Assembly: GCA_964020975.1 (NCBI GenBank) | Contig: OZ026624.1 | Coordinates: 70,730,091 to 70,794,090, forward strand | DNA length: 64,000 nt | Direction: 5' to 3' | From: Hermodice carunculata | Taxonomy: Eukaryota > Annelida > Polychaeta > Eunicida > Amphinomidae | Shown: positions 60,401-63,435 of the stretch, piece by piece | Numbering within the stretch: position 1 is the first letter of the stretch | Layout of the letters: every line of letters begins with the position of its first letter | Program-made: the position numbers and the translations under genes | Notes under the pieces: generated by a model | Told to the model about the DNA's origin: nothing | Databases searched by the model: none | What the model saw: only the letters and a program-made list of their open reading frames with translations

Positions 60401-61199
60401 AGTCACCATTCTGTGGAGAACAAAATTGAAGTTGAATTTGGATGAAACTTCATCCCATTTCAAGCTTTCCTTACATGTGTCACTACAGAAAAAATTGAAT
60501 GAATAGTAGCCATTCAGTTTTTTTTTTTTTCCACTTTTCTTGTTTCACTGTTTGGTACTAATTGTGTGGATATCTATTTCTATTTTTGCCAGTTTTGTGA
60601 TCATTTGCATATTAACTAACGGCATGGAACCCTGTTTTTCTCTCTCTCTCTTTTTCTTGACTCTGCGGCTGCATGTCCCAACACAGACGTTCCCCGCAGT
60701 AATCGACGGAGACGGAGAGAGAGGCAAAAGTCACTGATAGAGGAACAGGAGACAATTGGAAAGGAGTTAAAACAGCAAACACAGACTGTAGAAATAAAAG
60801 TCTCCAGTGAGGAGAGTAGAGACAATAACCTTGTGGAGTGCAAAGACACTGTATTCAGAGAACCACTGGATAATATTAAACACAGGGATTCCCAGAGTAA
60901 ACACAGGGATTCCCTGGGTAACAAAGACACTACTAGCACAAGTGCTGCTTCAACCACCATATCTACTGCAACAACCACTATCACCACTTCTATAAGCAGT
61001 GGTGGTAACCTTGGTAACCATGGTACCAATGGTATCCACAGTAACAACTACCTGCACACTCGCTTGGAAGGGGATAACATATCAATCGCCAGTACCATAT
61101 CGTCAACGTCAACATGTAGTGCCGCAACGGACAGTTCTGGCCTTTCTGATAAAGCAAAAAGACAATCTGTTAGTTCTCTAAGTGACCTTGAGCATTTAG
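16305..61199 (+). CDS. FHOD: FHOD-family formin, N-terminal half, spliced and partial
   Basis: Nine exons join in frame into about 494 residues that match, from memory of vertebrate FHOD1/FHOD3, the FH3/DID regulatory domain and the linker after it. Clear family blocks are [71 protein letters not shown] and [12 protein letters not shown] formins are cytoplasmic actin regulators that cap and bundle filaments and organise stress fibres and sarcomeres. The FH3/DID domain holds the protein inactive by binding a C-terminal DAD. The GTPase-binding N-terminus was not found upstream. FH1, FH2 and DAD are not in the window, so both ends are open. Introns range from about 0.56 to 11.1 kb and all start with GT and end with AG. 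Invertebrates usually have a single FHOD gene, so no 1/3 number is given. Family identity is very secure; exact ends of the linker exons are less so. Confidence 0.95.
17770..17791. repeat. (CA)n microsatellite
   Basis: About eleven CA repeats ending at an ATGG. Immediately precedes the gctcagctga repeat. Confidence 0.85.
17800..18090. repeat. gctcagctga dispersed repeat, copy 1
   Basis: Begins TAGCTCAGCTGATTTATCAG and contains ATGAAACTTGGTGGAAATG, CAGCTTGTGGGA and TCTGGATCC. The same order of motifs is found at 48005-48680 and partly at 18760-19110. The apparent 110-codon open frame across it is not conserved as protein between copies. Confidence 0.65.
18105..18660. repeat. gggggcatatag element with three diverged tandem units
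   Basis: The head is GGAGGGGGGGCATATAG followed by CTGTCTGTCCGTCCAC. Three units follow near 18170, 18310 and 18510. Each carries a GGCTATAATT-like start, ATGAAACTT, GTGTGTCATGTACCAAA and GGTCACTAGGTCAAGT or close variants. Confidence 0.7.
18760..19115. repeat. gctcagctga-type repeat fragment with a long G tract
   Basis: Contains TTTTGACTTCTCCAAAACCA and, further on, GTTCTGAAACTTGGTAAAAATG and TCCTGGATCCC, related to the copies at 17.8 and 48.0 kb. A T tract followed by about 17 G residues (18908-18924) divides it. Confidence 0.55.
19544..19567. repeat. (TTG)n microsatellite
   Basis: Eight or so GTT repeats in an intron. Confidence 0.8.
20392..20643 (+). mobile_element. TTAA MITE, CATTCCATAC sub-family with a long GC-rich hairpin
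   Basis: TTAAACTCATTCCATACTAT and GGCATGGAATGAGTTAA are the ends. The hairpin 20425-20519 has about 44-base arms beginning GGTCAGTGGTTCTGGCACTG, with a few mismatches near the tip. The hairpin sequence is unrelated to the GTCAACAGC type but sits in the same asymmetric position. The sister copy is 35454-35704. Confidence 0.85.
20819..20859 (-). ncRNA. Hammerhead-ribozyme-like motif, type I layout
   Basis: Read on the minus strand the stretch gives, in order: GCCA (stem I), CTGATGA, AATC-loop GTGGAA-GATT (stem II), C, GAAA, CCGG (very short self-complementary stem III), TC, and TGGC pairing with the first GCCA. This is the full catalytic core in type I order, with cleavage expected after the C at 20823. 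One flaw is visible: the first stem II pair is A with C rather than G with C. Such motifs with a minimal stem III are known from Penelope-like elements and retrozymes, and the neighbouring TGCTTATATAGC fits that setting. Activity is inferred only. Confidence 0.65.
21847..22027. mobile_element. TA-flanked element, CAGTGGTCCCC family
   Basis: Starts TACAGTGGCCCCCCACTTAT and ends TATAAGAGGGGACCACCGTA. Inside, GCCACCCCTCTTGAAAAGCC and its near mirror fold back. It is the inverted partner of 22258-22442. Confidence 0.8.
22258..22442. mobile_element. TA-flanked element, CAGTGGTCCCC family, inverted copy
   Basis: Starts TACGGTGGTCCCCATTTATA and ends TAACAGGGGGACCACTGTA. It is close to the reverse complement of 21847-22027, with long identical stretches such as TGGAAATACCATACTTTCTG, so the pair forms a large stem with a 230-base spacer. 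Confidence 0.8.
23096..23334 (+). mobile_element. TTAA MITE, CAGTGCCAA sub-family
   Basis: TTAACCCTTTCAGTGCCAAA and GATTGGCACTGGAAGAGCTAA are the ends. The hairpin 23127-23183 is near the left end. The long side has GAATACAAATCTGGGATCCT, making this a near-consensus copy. Confidence 0.9.
23426..23778. repeat. 29-bp minisatellite, about 12 copies
   Basis: The unit reads ACTCTACAGGTTGTACAAAG followed by ATGACTTAT. Copies differ by scattered single changes (ACAGG/ACGGG, GTACAAAG/GTATAAAG). There are no unique spacers, so this is a tandem repeat and not a CRISPR array. Confidence 0.95.
25484..25698 (-). mobile_element. TTAA MITE, CCCTTCCTGCTCA sub-family
   Basis: TTAACCCTTCCTGCTCAAA and TGACCAGGAAAGGGTTAA are the ends. 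The hairpin about 25624-25670 (GGTCAGTAGCTAT... / ...GAAAGCTATTGGCC) is shortened and imperfect, near the right end. Relatives: 29510, 35834 and 58111. Confidence 0.8.
26442..26680 (+). mobile_element. TTAA MITE, CATTCCACCCT sub-family, near-perfect hairpin
   Basis: TTAACTCATTCCACCCTGAT and CAGGGTGGAATGAGTTAA are perfect inverted ends over about 17 bases. The hairpin 26472-26538 has two perfect 30-base arms beginning GTCAACAGCTTTCCTTGGCG and a 7-base loop. It is the best preserved member of this sub-family here, implying a fairly recent copy. It lies 275 bases before FHOD exon b. Confidence 0.92.
26955..27060 (+). CDS. FHOD: FHOD exon b (FH3/DID armadillo core)
   Basis: Acceptor TTGTTTACAG, donor GTAAGA. 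Enters in phase 0 and leaves after the first base of a codon. Encodes [18 protein letters not shown] and then [17 protein letters not shown], one of the most conserved FHOD blocks. The open frame runs on past both splice sites, but the flanking residues do not resemble FHOD. Confidence 0.95.
28284..28523 (+). mobile_element. TTAA MITE, CCCTTTCCCC sub-family
   Basis: TTAACCCTTTCCCCCTTGAA and AAGGGAGAAAGGGTTAA are the ends. The hairpin 28314-28380 has arms ATCAACAGCATTCCTTGGCA and ...GGAAAGCTGTTGAC, near the left end. Seven bases separate it from the next element. Confidence 0.9.
28531..28746 (+). mobile_element. TTAA MITE, CAGTGCCAA sub-family, diverged
   Basis: Left end GTAACCCTTTTGGTGCTAAG, right end AATTGGCACTGAAAGTGTTAA. 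The hairpin about 28562-28603 is shortened. Sequence after it to about 28890 (TTAACCCATGGCAGC onward, with AAGGAAGGCTGTCGG) looks like a third, badly decayed copy. Confidence 0.75.
29510..29757 (-). mobile_element. TTAA MITE, CCCTTCCTGCTCA sub-family
   Basis: TTAAACCCTTTCTTAGTCAT and GACTAGACAAGGGTTAA are the ends. The long side has CAAAAGCACCCATTTGTAAC, as in 58111-58338. The hairpin is largely gone, leaving CCAGGTCAGTAGCTGATTG. A C tract of about 13 bases lies inside. Confidence 0.65.
30072..30471. repeat. 400-bp inverted repeat built of two CAGTAGTACCTGTC elements
   Basis: The left arm 30072-30255 and right arm 30290-30471 are reverse complements over about 180 bases with few mismatches, around a 34-base spacer. 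Each arm is itself bounded by TACAGTAGTACCTGTC and GACAGGTACTACTGTA ends, so this is either two copies inserted head to head or one fold-back element. Confidence 0.9.
30955..31187 (-). mobile_element. TTAA MITE, CCCTTTCCCC sub-family, perfect loop-less palindrome
   Basis: Left end TTAAGCTTTCCTCCTTAACC, right end CAAAGGGGAAATGGTTAA. The inner palindrome 31096-31157 is perfect over all 62 bases with no loop; its arm begins GTCAACAGCTTTCCTCGGCA. It lies near the right end. Confidence 0.9.
31447..31681 (-). mobile_element. TTAA MITE, CAGTGCCAA sub-family
   Basis: TTAACTCTTTCAGTGCCAAT and TTTGGCACTGAAATATTTAA are the ends. The hairpin 31586-31650 (GTCAACAGCTTTTCT... / ...AGAAAAGCTGTTGAC) is near the right end. 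Confidence 0.88.
32162..32391 (+). mobile_element. TTAA MITE, CCCTTTCCCC sub-family, decayed
   Basis: TTAACCCATTCCCCCTGGAA and AGGGGGCAAGGCTTAA are the ends. The hairpin near the left end is degraded (GGTCAACACCTTTG / AGGGAACCTGTTGACC). Confidence 0.75.
33008..33262 (-). mobile_element. Truncated TTAA MITE
   Basis: Starts TTAACTCATTCCTGGTCAGA. The first hairpin arm, GTCAGTAGCTTTCCTAGG, and GGGCGCATTGTGCC are present near 33223-33260. The second arm and right end are missing. Confidence 0.5.
33341..33490. mobile_element. TA-flanked element, CCCCATTAAAACCACC type
   Basis: Starts TATGGTGGAATCTCCCCATT and ends TGGCGATGCTACTGTT. AAAATATGTGGTCTTAATAAG and GTGGTCTTAATTGG in its middle resemble the CAGTAAAACCTG family. 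Ends are only partly matched. Confidence 0.45.
33698..33792 (+). CDS. FHOD: FHOD exon c (FH3/DID armadillo core)
   Basis: Acceptor TATTTTCAG, donor GTAAGA. Its first two bases complete an Ala codon with the last base of exon b; it ends in phase 0. Encodes [17 protein letters not shown] and then [15 protein letters not shown], matching vertebrate [26 protein letters not shown]-type sequence almost residue for residue. At 31 full codons it is too short to stand out as an ORF. Confidence 0.95.
34668..34848. mobile_element. TA-flanked element, related to the CAGTAAAACCTG family
   Basis: Starts TACAGGGGTACCTGCTGTTA and ends GAGCATGTACAACTGTG. Carries GACCGCCCCTAATGCCAGG and GGCAGGTGGTCTTGAATTGC. 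A similar layout occurs at 63258-63435. Confidence 0.55.
34985..35078. mobile_element. TTAA MITE relic (hairpin portion only)
   Basis: TAGTTTTCCTTGGCACAC and GGGACAGCTGTTGATTCGG are the two degraded hairpin arms. A GGGTTATAATGG follows where the end should be. The left half is not recognisable. Confidence 0.4.
35217..35457 (-). mobile_element. TTAA MITE, CAGTGCCAA sub-family
   Basis: TTAACTCTTTCATTGTCAAT and TGGGGCACTGAAAGAGTTAA are the ends. The hairpin 35372-35427 is imperfect. Its right TTAA is also the left TTAA of the next element. Confidence 0.85.
35454..35704 (-). mobile_element. TTAA MITE, CATTCCATAC sub-family with a long GC-rich hairpin
   Basis: TTAACTCATTCCATACCAGT and CATAGTATGGAATGAGTTAA are the ends. 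The hairpin 35580-35670 has about 43-base arms (one mismatch) beginning TTAGTGGTTCTGTCACTGCC and a 4-base loop, near the right end. Partner of 20392-20643 in the opposite orientation. Confidence 0.9.
35834..36071 (-). mobile_element. TTAA MITE, CCCTTCCTGCTCA sub-family
   Basis: TTAACCCTTTCTCATTCACA and GCCCAGGAATGGGTTAA are the ends. The hairpin about 35977-36043 (GTCAACAGTTTTCCTTGG / AAGGAAAGGTGTTGAC) lies near the right end. Confidence 0.8.
38126..38304. mobile_element. TA-flanked element, CAGTGGTACCTG family
   Basis: Starts TACAGTGGTACCTGCTGTAT and ends CACATACAGCAGGTACCACT. Contains CTGCCGTGAGCAGCCACA and GTGGTCACTAGGCTC. Close to the copy nested at 55049-55228. Confidence 0.8.
38874..39104 (-). 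mobile_element. TTAA MITE, CAGTGCCAA-like, decayed
   Basis: Left end CTAACTCTTTCAGTGCTGAT, right end CCACAGAAGGGTTAA. TTCAACAGCCGTACTTGG and GAGGAAAGTTATTTAAAC are the eroded hairpin arms. Confidence 0.6.
40141..40191. repeat. Perfect 51-bp palindrome with a 3-base loop
   Basis: Arms of 24 bases start AAACTTAATACTGAAATCAG and are exact reverse complements around TCT. No TTAA or TA element ends flank it, so it is not a member of the MITE families above. Confidence 0.95.
40711..41067. mobile_element. TA-flanked CAGTGGTCCCC element interrupted by another element
   Basis: Outer ends are TGCAGTGTTCCCCCTCTTAT and AGAGGGGGACCACTGTA. The interior is split by the CAGTAAAACCTG element at 40812-40991. 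CTTATAAGATGGGCGGTC on the left and GTGAGAGGAGCCGATAAG on the right belong to the outer element. Confidence 0.8.
40812..40991. mobile_element. TA-flanked CAGTAAAACCTG element, nested
   Basis: Starts TACAATAAAACCTGTCTTGA and ends CAAAACAGGTTTCACTGTA. The mirrored GCAGGTGGTCT motifs match 15945-16128. Inserted in the preceding element, so it is the younger of the two. Confidence 0.8.
41784..42010 (+). mobile_element. TTAA MITE, CAGTGCCAA-like sub-family
   Basis: Left end CTAACCCTTAAAGTGCTGAT, right end GATTAGCACTTTAACAGTTAA. The hairpin 41814-41871 (GTCAACAGCTTAGCTTGGG / GAAGAAAGCTGTTGAC) is near the left end. Confidence 0.8.
42596..42657. repeat. Perfect 62-bp palindrome with a 2-base loop
   Basis: Two exact 30-base arms starting TGTATGCAATGTTTATTCAA surround AG. 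No element ends are recognisable on either side. It lies about 300 bases left of the LINE fragment. Confidence 0.95.
42970..43555 (+). mobile_element. 3' end of a non-LTR retrotransposon (LINE)
   Basis: The translation reads [20 protein letters not shown], then [20 protein letters not shown] and, further on, [11 protein letters not shown] and [14 protein letters not shown]. The CxC...H...C knuckle and the KFI-NRF end are typical of the region after the reverse transcriptase in LINEs. The first part and the second part are in different frames, joined near the C run at 43097-43101, so there is at least one frameshift. The stop is TGA at about 43328. A 3' tail runs to an AATAAAATACG stretch near 43545. 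The copy is truncated at its 5' end; I cannot assign a clade. Confidence 0.75.
43560..44310. repeat. Four diverged tandem units of about 178 bp
   Basis: Headed by GCCGGAGGGTATTGTCATCC and GTCAGTCC. Units carry a GTTACCGCGATACCT-like motif near 43612, 43785, 43965 and 44145, each followed by AAAATATTGAC-like text, GATGGACCA, AAAACCAGC and TTTTTATGAAACTTT. It is like the repeat at 47.9 kb in its CGGAGGGTATTGTCGTC head. Confidence 0.75.
44927..45038 (+). CDS. FHOD: FHOD exon d (FH3/DID armadillo core)
   Basis: Acceptor GTGTTTTCAG, donor GTGAGA. Enters in phase 0 and leaves after one base. Encodes [18 protein letters not shown] followed by [19 protein letters not shown]. The first half is nearly identical to vertebrate FHOD. 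The intron just before it is the longest in the window (11.1 kb). Confidence 0.95.
45105..45338 (-). mobile_element. TTAA MITE, CCCTTTCCCC sub-family
   Basis: Left end near GTTCGCCCATTCCCCCATAA has lost TTAA; right end AAGGAGAAAAGGGTTAA. CAGGTCAACAGCTTTCCTTG and AATGAAAGCTGTTAG are the hairpin arms at 45250-45309. Begins only 67 bases after FHOD exon d. Confidence 0.8.
45358..45541. mobile_element. TA-flanked element, CAGTAAAACCTG family
   Basis: Starts TACAGTGAAACCTGCTTTGG and ends CTCAAAGCAGGTTTTACTGTA. GACCACCTGCCTT occurs in both halves. Ends match over about 18 bases. Confidence 0.85.
45545..45634 (-). mobile_element. TTAA MITE relic
   Basis: TAGTCAACAGCTTTTTCAGC and CCAAAGATAGCTATTGTC are the decayed hairpin arms, followed by CCCAGGGGGTTAA. 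The left half is absent, perhaps replaced by the TA element ending at 45541. Confidence 0.5.
46096..46138. repeat. (TA)n-(CA)n compound microsatellite
   Basis: About 15 TA repeats pass into six CA repeats. Confidence 0.9.
47490..47920. repeat. Dispersed repeat with GGTCAC units, headed by a short palindrome
   Basis: Headed by the palindrome ACCGCTCGGCCTTTAGGCCT followed by GAGCGGT, then ATTGTCGTCACC and CTGTCCACC. Two units follow with AAGGTCACTAGGTCACAT and ATTTAGGTCACAGTGCTGC. Confidence 0.6.
47925..48690. repeat. gctcagctga dispersed repeat, copy 2, with a (TA)n tract
   Basis: Headed by CCGGAGGGGTATTGTCGTCA and GTCTGTCGGTC, then TTAGCTGAGCTGACTTGTTA. Units with TTGAAACTTGGTGGAAATGT and GTAGCTTGTGGGATG match 17.8 kb. 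The TA run lies at 48352-48416. Confidence 0.65.
48352..48416. repeat. (TA)n microsatellite, about 32 repeats
   Basis: An uninterrupted TA run of about 65 bases. The open frames through it are artefacts of the repeat. Confidence 0.95.
51096..51329 (+). mobile_element. TTAA MITE, CAGTGCCAA sub-family
   Basis: TTAACCCTTTCTGTGCCAAA and GATTGGCACTGAAAAAGTCAA are the ends. The hairpin 51127-51179 is near the left end. The long side is close to the 23096 copy (GGTCTTTTTACGAGGAATAC). Confidence 0.88.
51878..52152 (-). mobile_element. TTAA MITE, CCCTTTCCCC sub-family, with a 31-bp end duplication
   Basis: Left end TTAACGCTTTCCCTTACACT occurs twice in tandem, at 51878 and about 51909. The right end is GATTGAAAGAGTTAA. 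The hairpin is decayed (GGTCAACAACTTTCTG / TTTGTTGACAG). Confidence 0.75.
52861..53093 (-). mobile_element. TTAA MITE, CAGTGCCAA sub-family
   Basis: TTAACTCTTTCAGTGCCAAT and TTTGGCACTTAGAGAGTTC are the ends, the right TTAA being lost. The hairpin 53011-53063 (GTCAACAGCTCCCCT... / ...GAGAAAAGCTGTTGAC) is near the right end. Confidence 0.87.
54152..54377 (-). mobile_element. TTAA MITE, CCCTTTCCCC sub-family
   Basis: Left end TTAATACTCTCTCCCTTAAA, right end GGGGTGGGAAAGGGTTAC. The hairpin 54295-54348 has arms GTCAACAGCTTTCCTTG and CAAGGAAAGCTGTTGAC around a short variable tip. Confidence 0.85.
54440..54477. repeat. (CTG)n microsatellite, about 12 repeats
   Basis: An uninterrupted CTG/CAG run in an intron, 387 bases before FHOD exon e. 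On this strand it would be transcribed as CUG. Confidence 0.95.
54865..54959 (+). CDS. FHOD: FHOD exon e (FH3/DID)
   Basis: Acceptor ATTGTTGTAG, donor GTATGA. The first two bases complete a Gly codon from exon d; it ends in phase 0. Encodes [18 protein letters not shown] and then [13 protein letters not shown], matching the vertebrate [26 protein letters not shown]-type block. A TA-flanked mobile element begins only 26 bases after the exon. Confidence 0.94.
54985..55332. mobile_element. TA-flanked CAGTGAAGCCTT element interrupted by another element
   Basis: Outer ends are TACAGTGAAGCCTTATTATA and CATTATAATGAGGTTTGACTGTA (first 20 shown by position 55310-55332), inverted copies. The interior is split by a CAGTGGTACCTG element at 55049-55228. 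Removing that leaves about 168 bases, the size of the sister at 5568-5731. Confidence 0.85.
55049..55228. mobile_element. TA-flanked CAGTGGTACCTG element, nested
   Basis: Starts TACAGTGGTACCTGCTGTAT and ends GAGCAGGTACCACAGTA. Contains GTGGTCACTAGGCTCAGAC, as in 38126-38304. Younger than its host element. Confidence 0.85.
57171..57376 (+). CDS. FHOD: FHOD exon f (end of FH3/DID)
   Basis: Acceptor GTGTTTTTCAG. Enters in phase 0 and leaves after two bases of an Arg codon. Encodes [20 protein letters not shown], then [19 protein letters not shown] and [20 protein letters not shown], the C-terminal part of the FH3 domain. The proposed donor reads CAG/GTCCGA, weaker than the other donors here. 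It is kept because it joins in frame to the next conserved-looking segment and no better GT lies nearby. Confidence 0.9.
57377..57936. other. FHOD intron f-g (560 bp)
   Basis: Bounded by the weak donor GTCCGA and by CCTCAG. No repeat or element recognised. Confidence 0.8.
57937..58065 (+). CDS. FHOD: FHOD exon g (basic Ser/Gly-rich linker)
   Basis: Acceptor TATGGCCTCAG, donor GTGAGT. Takes one base to finish the Arg codon and leaves after two bases of a Glu codon. Encodes [20 protein letters not shown] and then [20 protein letters not shown]. It is rich in Arg, Ser and Lys like the corresponding FHOD linker, with possible basophilic-kinase sites such as RRFS. Sequence conservation is low, so the call rests on splice signals, frame and composition. 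Confidence 0.85.
58111..58338 (-). mobile_element. TTAA MITE, CCCTTCCTGCTCA sub-family
   Basis: TTAACCCTTTCCTGCTCAAA and GTAACCAGGAAAAGGTTAA are the ends. The hairpin is eroded, leaving TATAGCCTTTTTTAGCAC and TAGGGATAGCTGTTGACT. It begins 45 bases after FHOD exon g. Confidence 0.8.
58779..58936. mobile_element. TA-flanked element, CAGTGGTACCTG family, diverged
   Basis: Starts GCAGTGGAACCTGCTGTATG and ends ATAAACAGCAGGTACCATT. GTGGCCACATACAACAG and GTGGCCACCC lie inside. It ends 40 bases before FHOD exon h. Confidence 0.65.
58976..59133 (+). CDS. FHOD: FHOD exon h (acidic/basic linker)
   Basis: Acceptor TTTTTCTTTCAG, donor GTGAGT. Takes one base, leaves after one base. Encodes [20 protein letters not shown], then [20 protein letters not shown] and a Gly/Ser tail. 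The charged, disordered composition fits the region between FH3 and FH1. The longest open frame over this stretch is a different, non-coding one. Confidence 0.82.
59134..60686. other. FHOD intron h-i (1.55 kb)
   Basis: Bounded by GTGAGT and CAACACAG. AT-rich, with A-rich and T-rich tracts; no element recognised. The acceptor is preceded by a TTTTCTCTCTCTCTCTTTTT pyrimidine run some distance upstream. Confidence 0.75.
60687..61199 (+). CDS. FHOD: FHOD exon i (long Ser/Thr-rich linker exon)
   Basis: Acceptor ATGTCCCAACACAG, donor GTGAGT at 61200. It enters and leaves in phase 1 and is 513 bp (171 codons), so it could be skipped without shifting the frame. It starts [20 protein letters not shown], a basic segment running into a likely short coiled coil. 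A Ser/Thr run ([17 protein letters not shown] region) follows, then [12 protein letters not shown]. The frame stays open past the donor to TGA at 61268-61270, so retention of the intron would give a short protein lacking FH2. It is called coding because it is the only frame open from the acceptor and joins exon h in phase. Confidence 0.82.
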
Positions 61200-62619
61200 G
61201 TGAGTTCTACCGTGTAGTACAATCAAATCCTGGAGCATCTGATTCCAATTTTATAGTTGTAAAAAAGTGAGCTGTGATAGCTTTAAAAATATGAACAGTA
61301 ATCTTCATATTTTCCTGAAAACACTAACCATGCAGAGTTATGAAATTGCGGGTCACATGATAGCTGGGACAAACTTTCAAGAGTGATTTCCCGTTTCTTA
61401 TTAATCACAGTTTCAGTGCTCAACTGACCTTGGAGACTACTTTGGGTGGGAAAAAAGCCAAATCCAGAAAACAAACCATAGCATCAAATAATTGTATACT
61501 ACACAACACATGTGAACAGATTGGTCATACCTTGCAGTTGGAGACATTCACATTAACTGCTGACCTGCTATGTATCCTCAGCAACAAAGTGACAGGAAGT
61601 GGTCCATCAGCATGGCCGTATGTGTCTCTCTTTCAAAAGTGGCAACAGGGAAAGAGATTAAGAGCTGTTATTCACACATTTTGCAAGCATACAGGAAGTA
61701 GAGTGTGCTCAGAAGTTTACATTTGTGTGGTAGAAATTCTGTTCTTTACAGATGCTTGAGTATCCTGCCCAGTGTGTATGCCTATAACATGGTAGAACAT
61801 AACTCTGTTGCCTTGCAATGCAGGAGGGCAGAGCAGGACCACAGTTAATATGAATGCCTCCTATAAATGCTTGCCCCCCCCCCCCCCCCCCAAAAAAAAA
61901 AGTAAAAAAAAAAACTACCAAAAGTGAACAATTCTGAAGTAAGTAAAAAAAAATACCCCCTTGAAGGGTACTTTACATGATCTTTTATTGGGGGGTGGGG
62001 GGTGTATTGCTGTGTGCAGCCAGATAAATTACTTTATAATTCGCCAGCTCATTCATGCCAGATTTTTAGACCTGTTTAGAATGAAGTAAACCAGGCCATG
62101 ACCTTTGACATCCAGGGACTTTGCATTATCATGTGTGCTGTCAACTGCAGCTTAAATTAGATGTTGTGATGCCATATATTATGAATGAATGCCTCGAGGG
62201 GCCCCAGTTGCCCAAAGCAGCCCTCCCTTCGGCAGGTTAATTTCATTACCCTTTTGAAGTTGGGAATTCTGGAATTTATGGCTGGGTTTGTTGGTCTATG
62301 CTTAACACTGCAGGTGTTCTGTACATGACTGTTACACTGTCTACCAAGGAGACTGGGGCAAGGACCAGGGTGACGAATAGTCCACTGCTTTCTAACTCGT
62401 CAAATTTCTGGTTGTTGGATAATTACATGTACCAGTTTCCAAAGATGGGAAAACTAACCTGAATAACACTGTAATCAACATGAAACAAATACTACACCTC
62501 TTTTGATGCATCTTCTCCATATTCGTCTGTGTGCCCAGTCACAGAGACTCTTTAAAATGTGAAAGGATCGGCTCTGATCCACAAATTTCTAAATTTCATG
62601 TTTACTTAAATGTTTTCAG

Positions 62620-62655
62620 ATCTGAAGAAACAAGCAAAACCGAGAATAAGAGAGG
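62620..62655 (+). CDS. FHOD: Candidate 36-bp FHOD microexon
   Basis: A good acceptor (AAATGTTTTCAG) and an acceptable donor (GTAGGT) frame 36 bp. It would enter and leave in phase 1, matching exon i, and encode DLKKQAKPRIRE with no stop. Phase match and length divisible by three support a cassette exon. No family motif confirms it, and 36-bp open stretches between splice-like signals arise by chance. Confidence 0.4.
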
Positions 62656-63257
62656 GTAGGTTTGGACAGCAGTAAATTGGAAAGAGAAAAATATATTATC
62701 TCACGTTTCTGCATAAACTGGGCACATTTTACACACAAATTTGCACTGGATGGGGTGGAATGATACTAGGTCTGGGTGTAAGTCTTTTATGTTCTGTGGG
62801 GTCTTGTCTGCTGCATTCAAATTATGAACTAGCCGCCAGTTTCATTGCACCATATAATGCTATAAGAACCTCAGGAGAAATTTGCATGAGACACAAGTAT
62901 ATATCATGAATAGACAGACAGCTTTTTTCCATGTGCAGGTTTTAGCTGTTTGATTTGCTGAAGTTATTGCCAAAAAAGTTGTTCATTTCCACCGTCACCG
63001 AGGGCAAAGAGACAGATTTGTATTAGAAGGTGTAAGTTGACATGTAGTTTGTTGGGGTGTCCGTGGGGGTAATTACTAAGAGGCTAGGTTTGTAGACTGA
63101 CACACTGTGCATGTTGTGCCTTTTAAATGTCATTTTTACCTCAGCTTGCTATTTGCCATATTACATGGCAATGCACTGTGAAAGGAGAATCAACTTCCTA
63201 AAGAAACCAAACATAACCAAAAGCCTATGATTTTCTTTTTTTTTTTTTTTTTTTTGA

Positions 63258-63435
63258 TAAGTGACACAGTCTCTTCAGACCACCCCTAATGCTATACAAC
63301 AGTGTCACAAATGGCAGGTGGTCTTATAGTGCAGGTAGATTAACAAACAAGGGTCCATTATTGTCCTGAAAGGATGATATTAACACCTAGTGTGGTCCCT
63401 TAATAGAGGTGGTCTTTAGAGGAGGCACCACTCTA
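63258..63435. mobile_element. TA-flanked element, diverged CAGTAAAACCTG relative
   Basis: ACACAGTCTCTTCAGACCAC at the left and GGTGGTCTTTAGAGGAGGCA near the right mirror one another. CCCCTAATGCTATACAACAG and GGCAGGTGGTCTTATAGTGC resemble 34668-34848. Confidence 0.55.

Noticed and set aside
60616-61047. 143-codon minus-strand frame rich in Leu and Val
   Set aside because: It is the antisense of the Ser/Thr-rich FHOD exon; its composition is a by-product of that coding strand.
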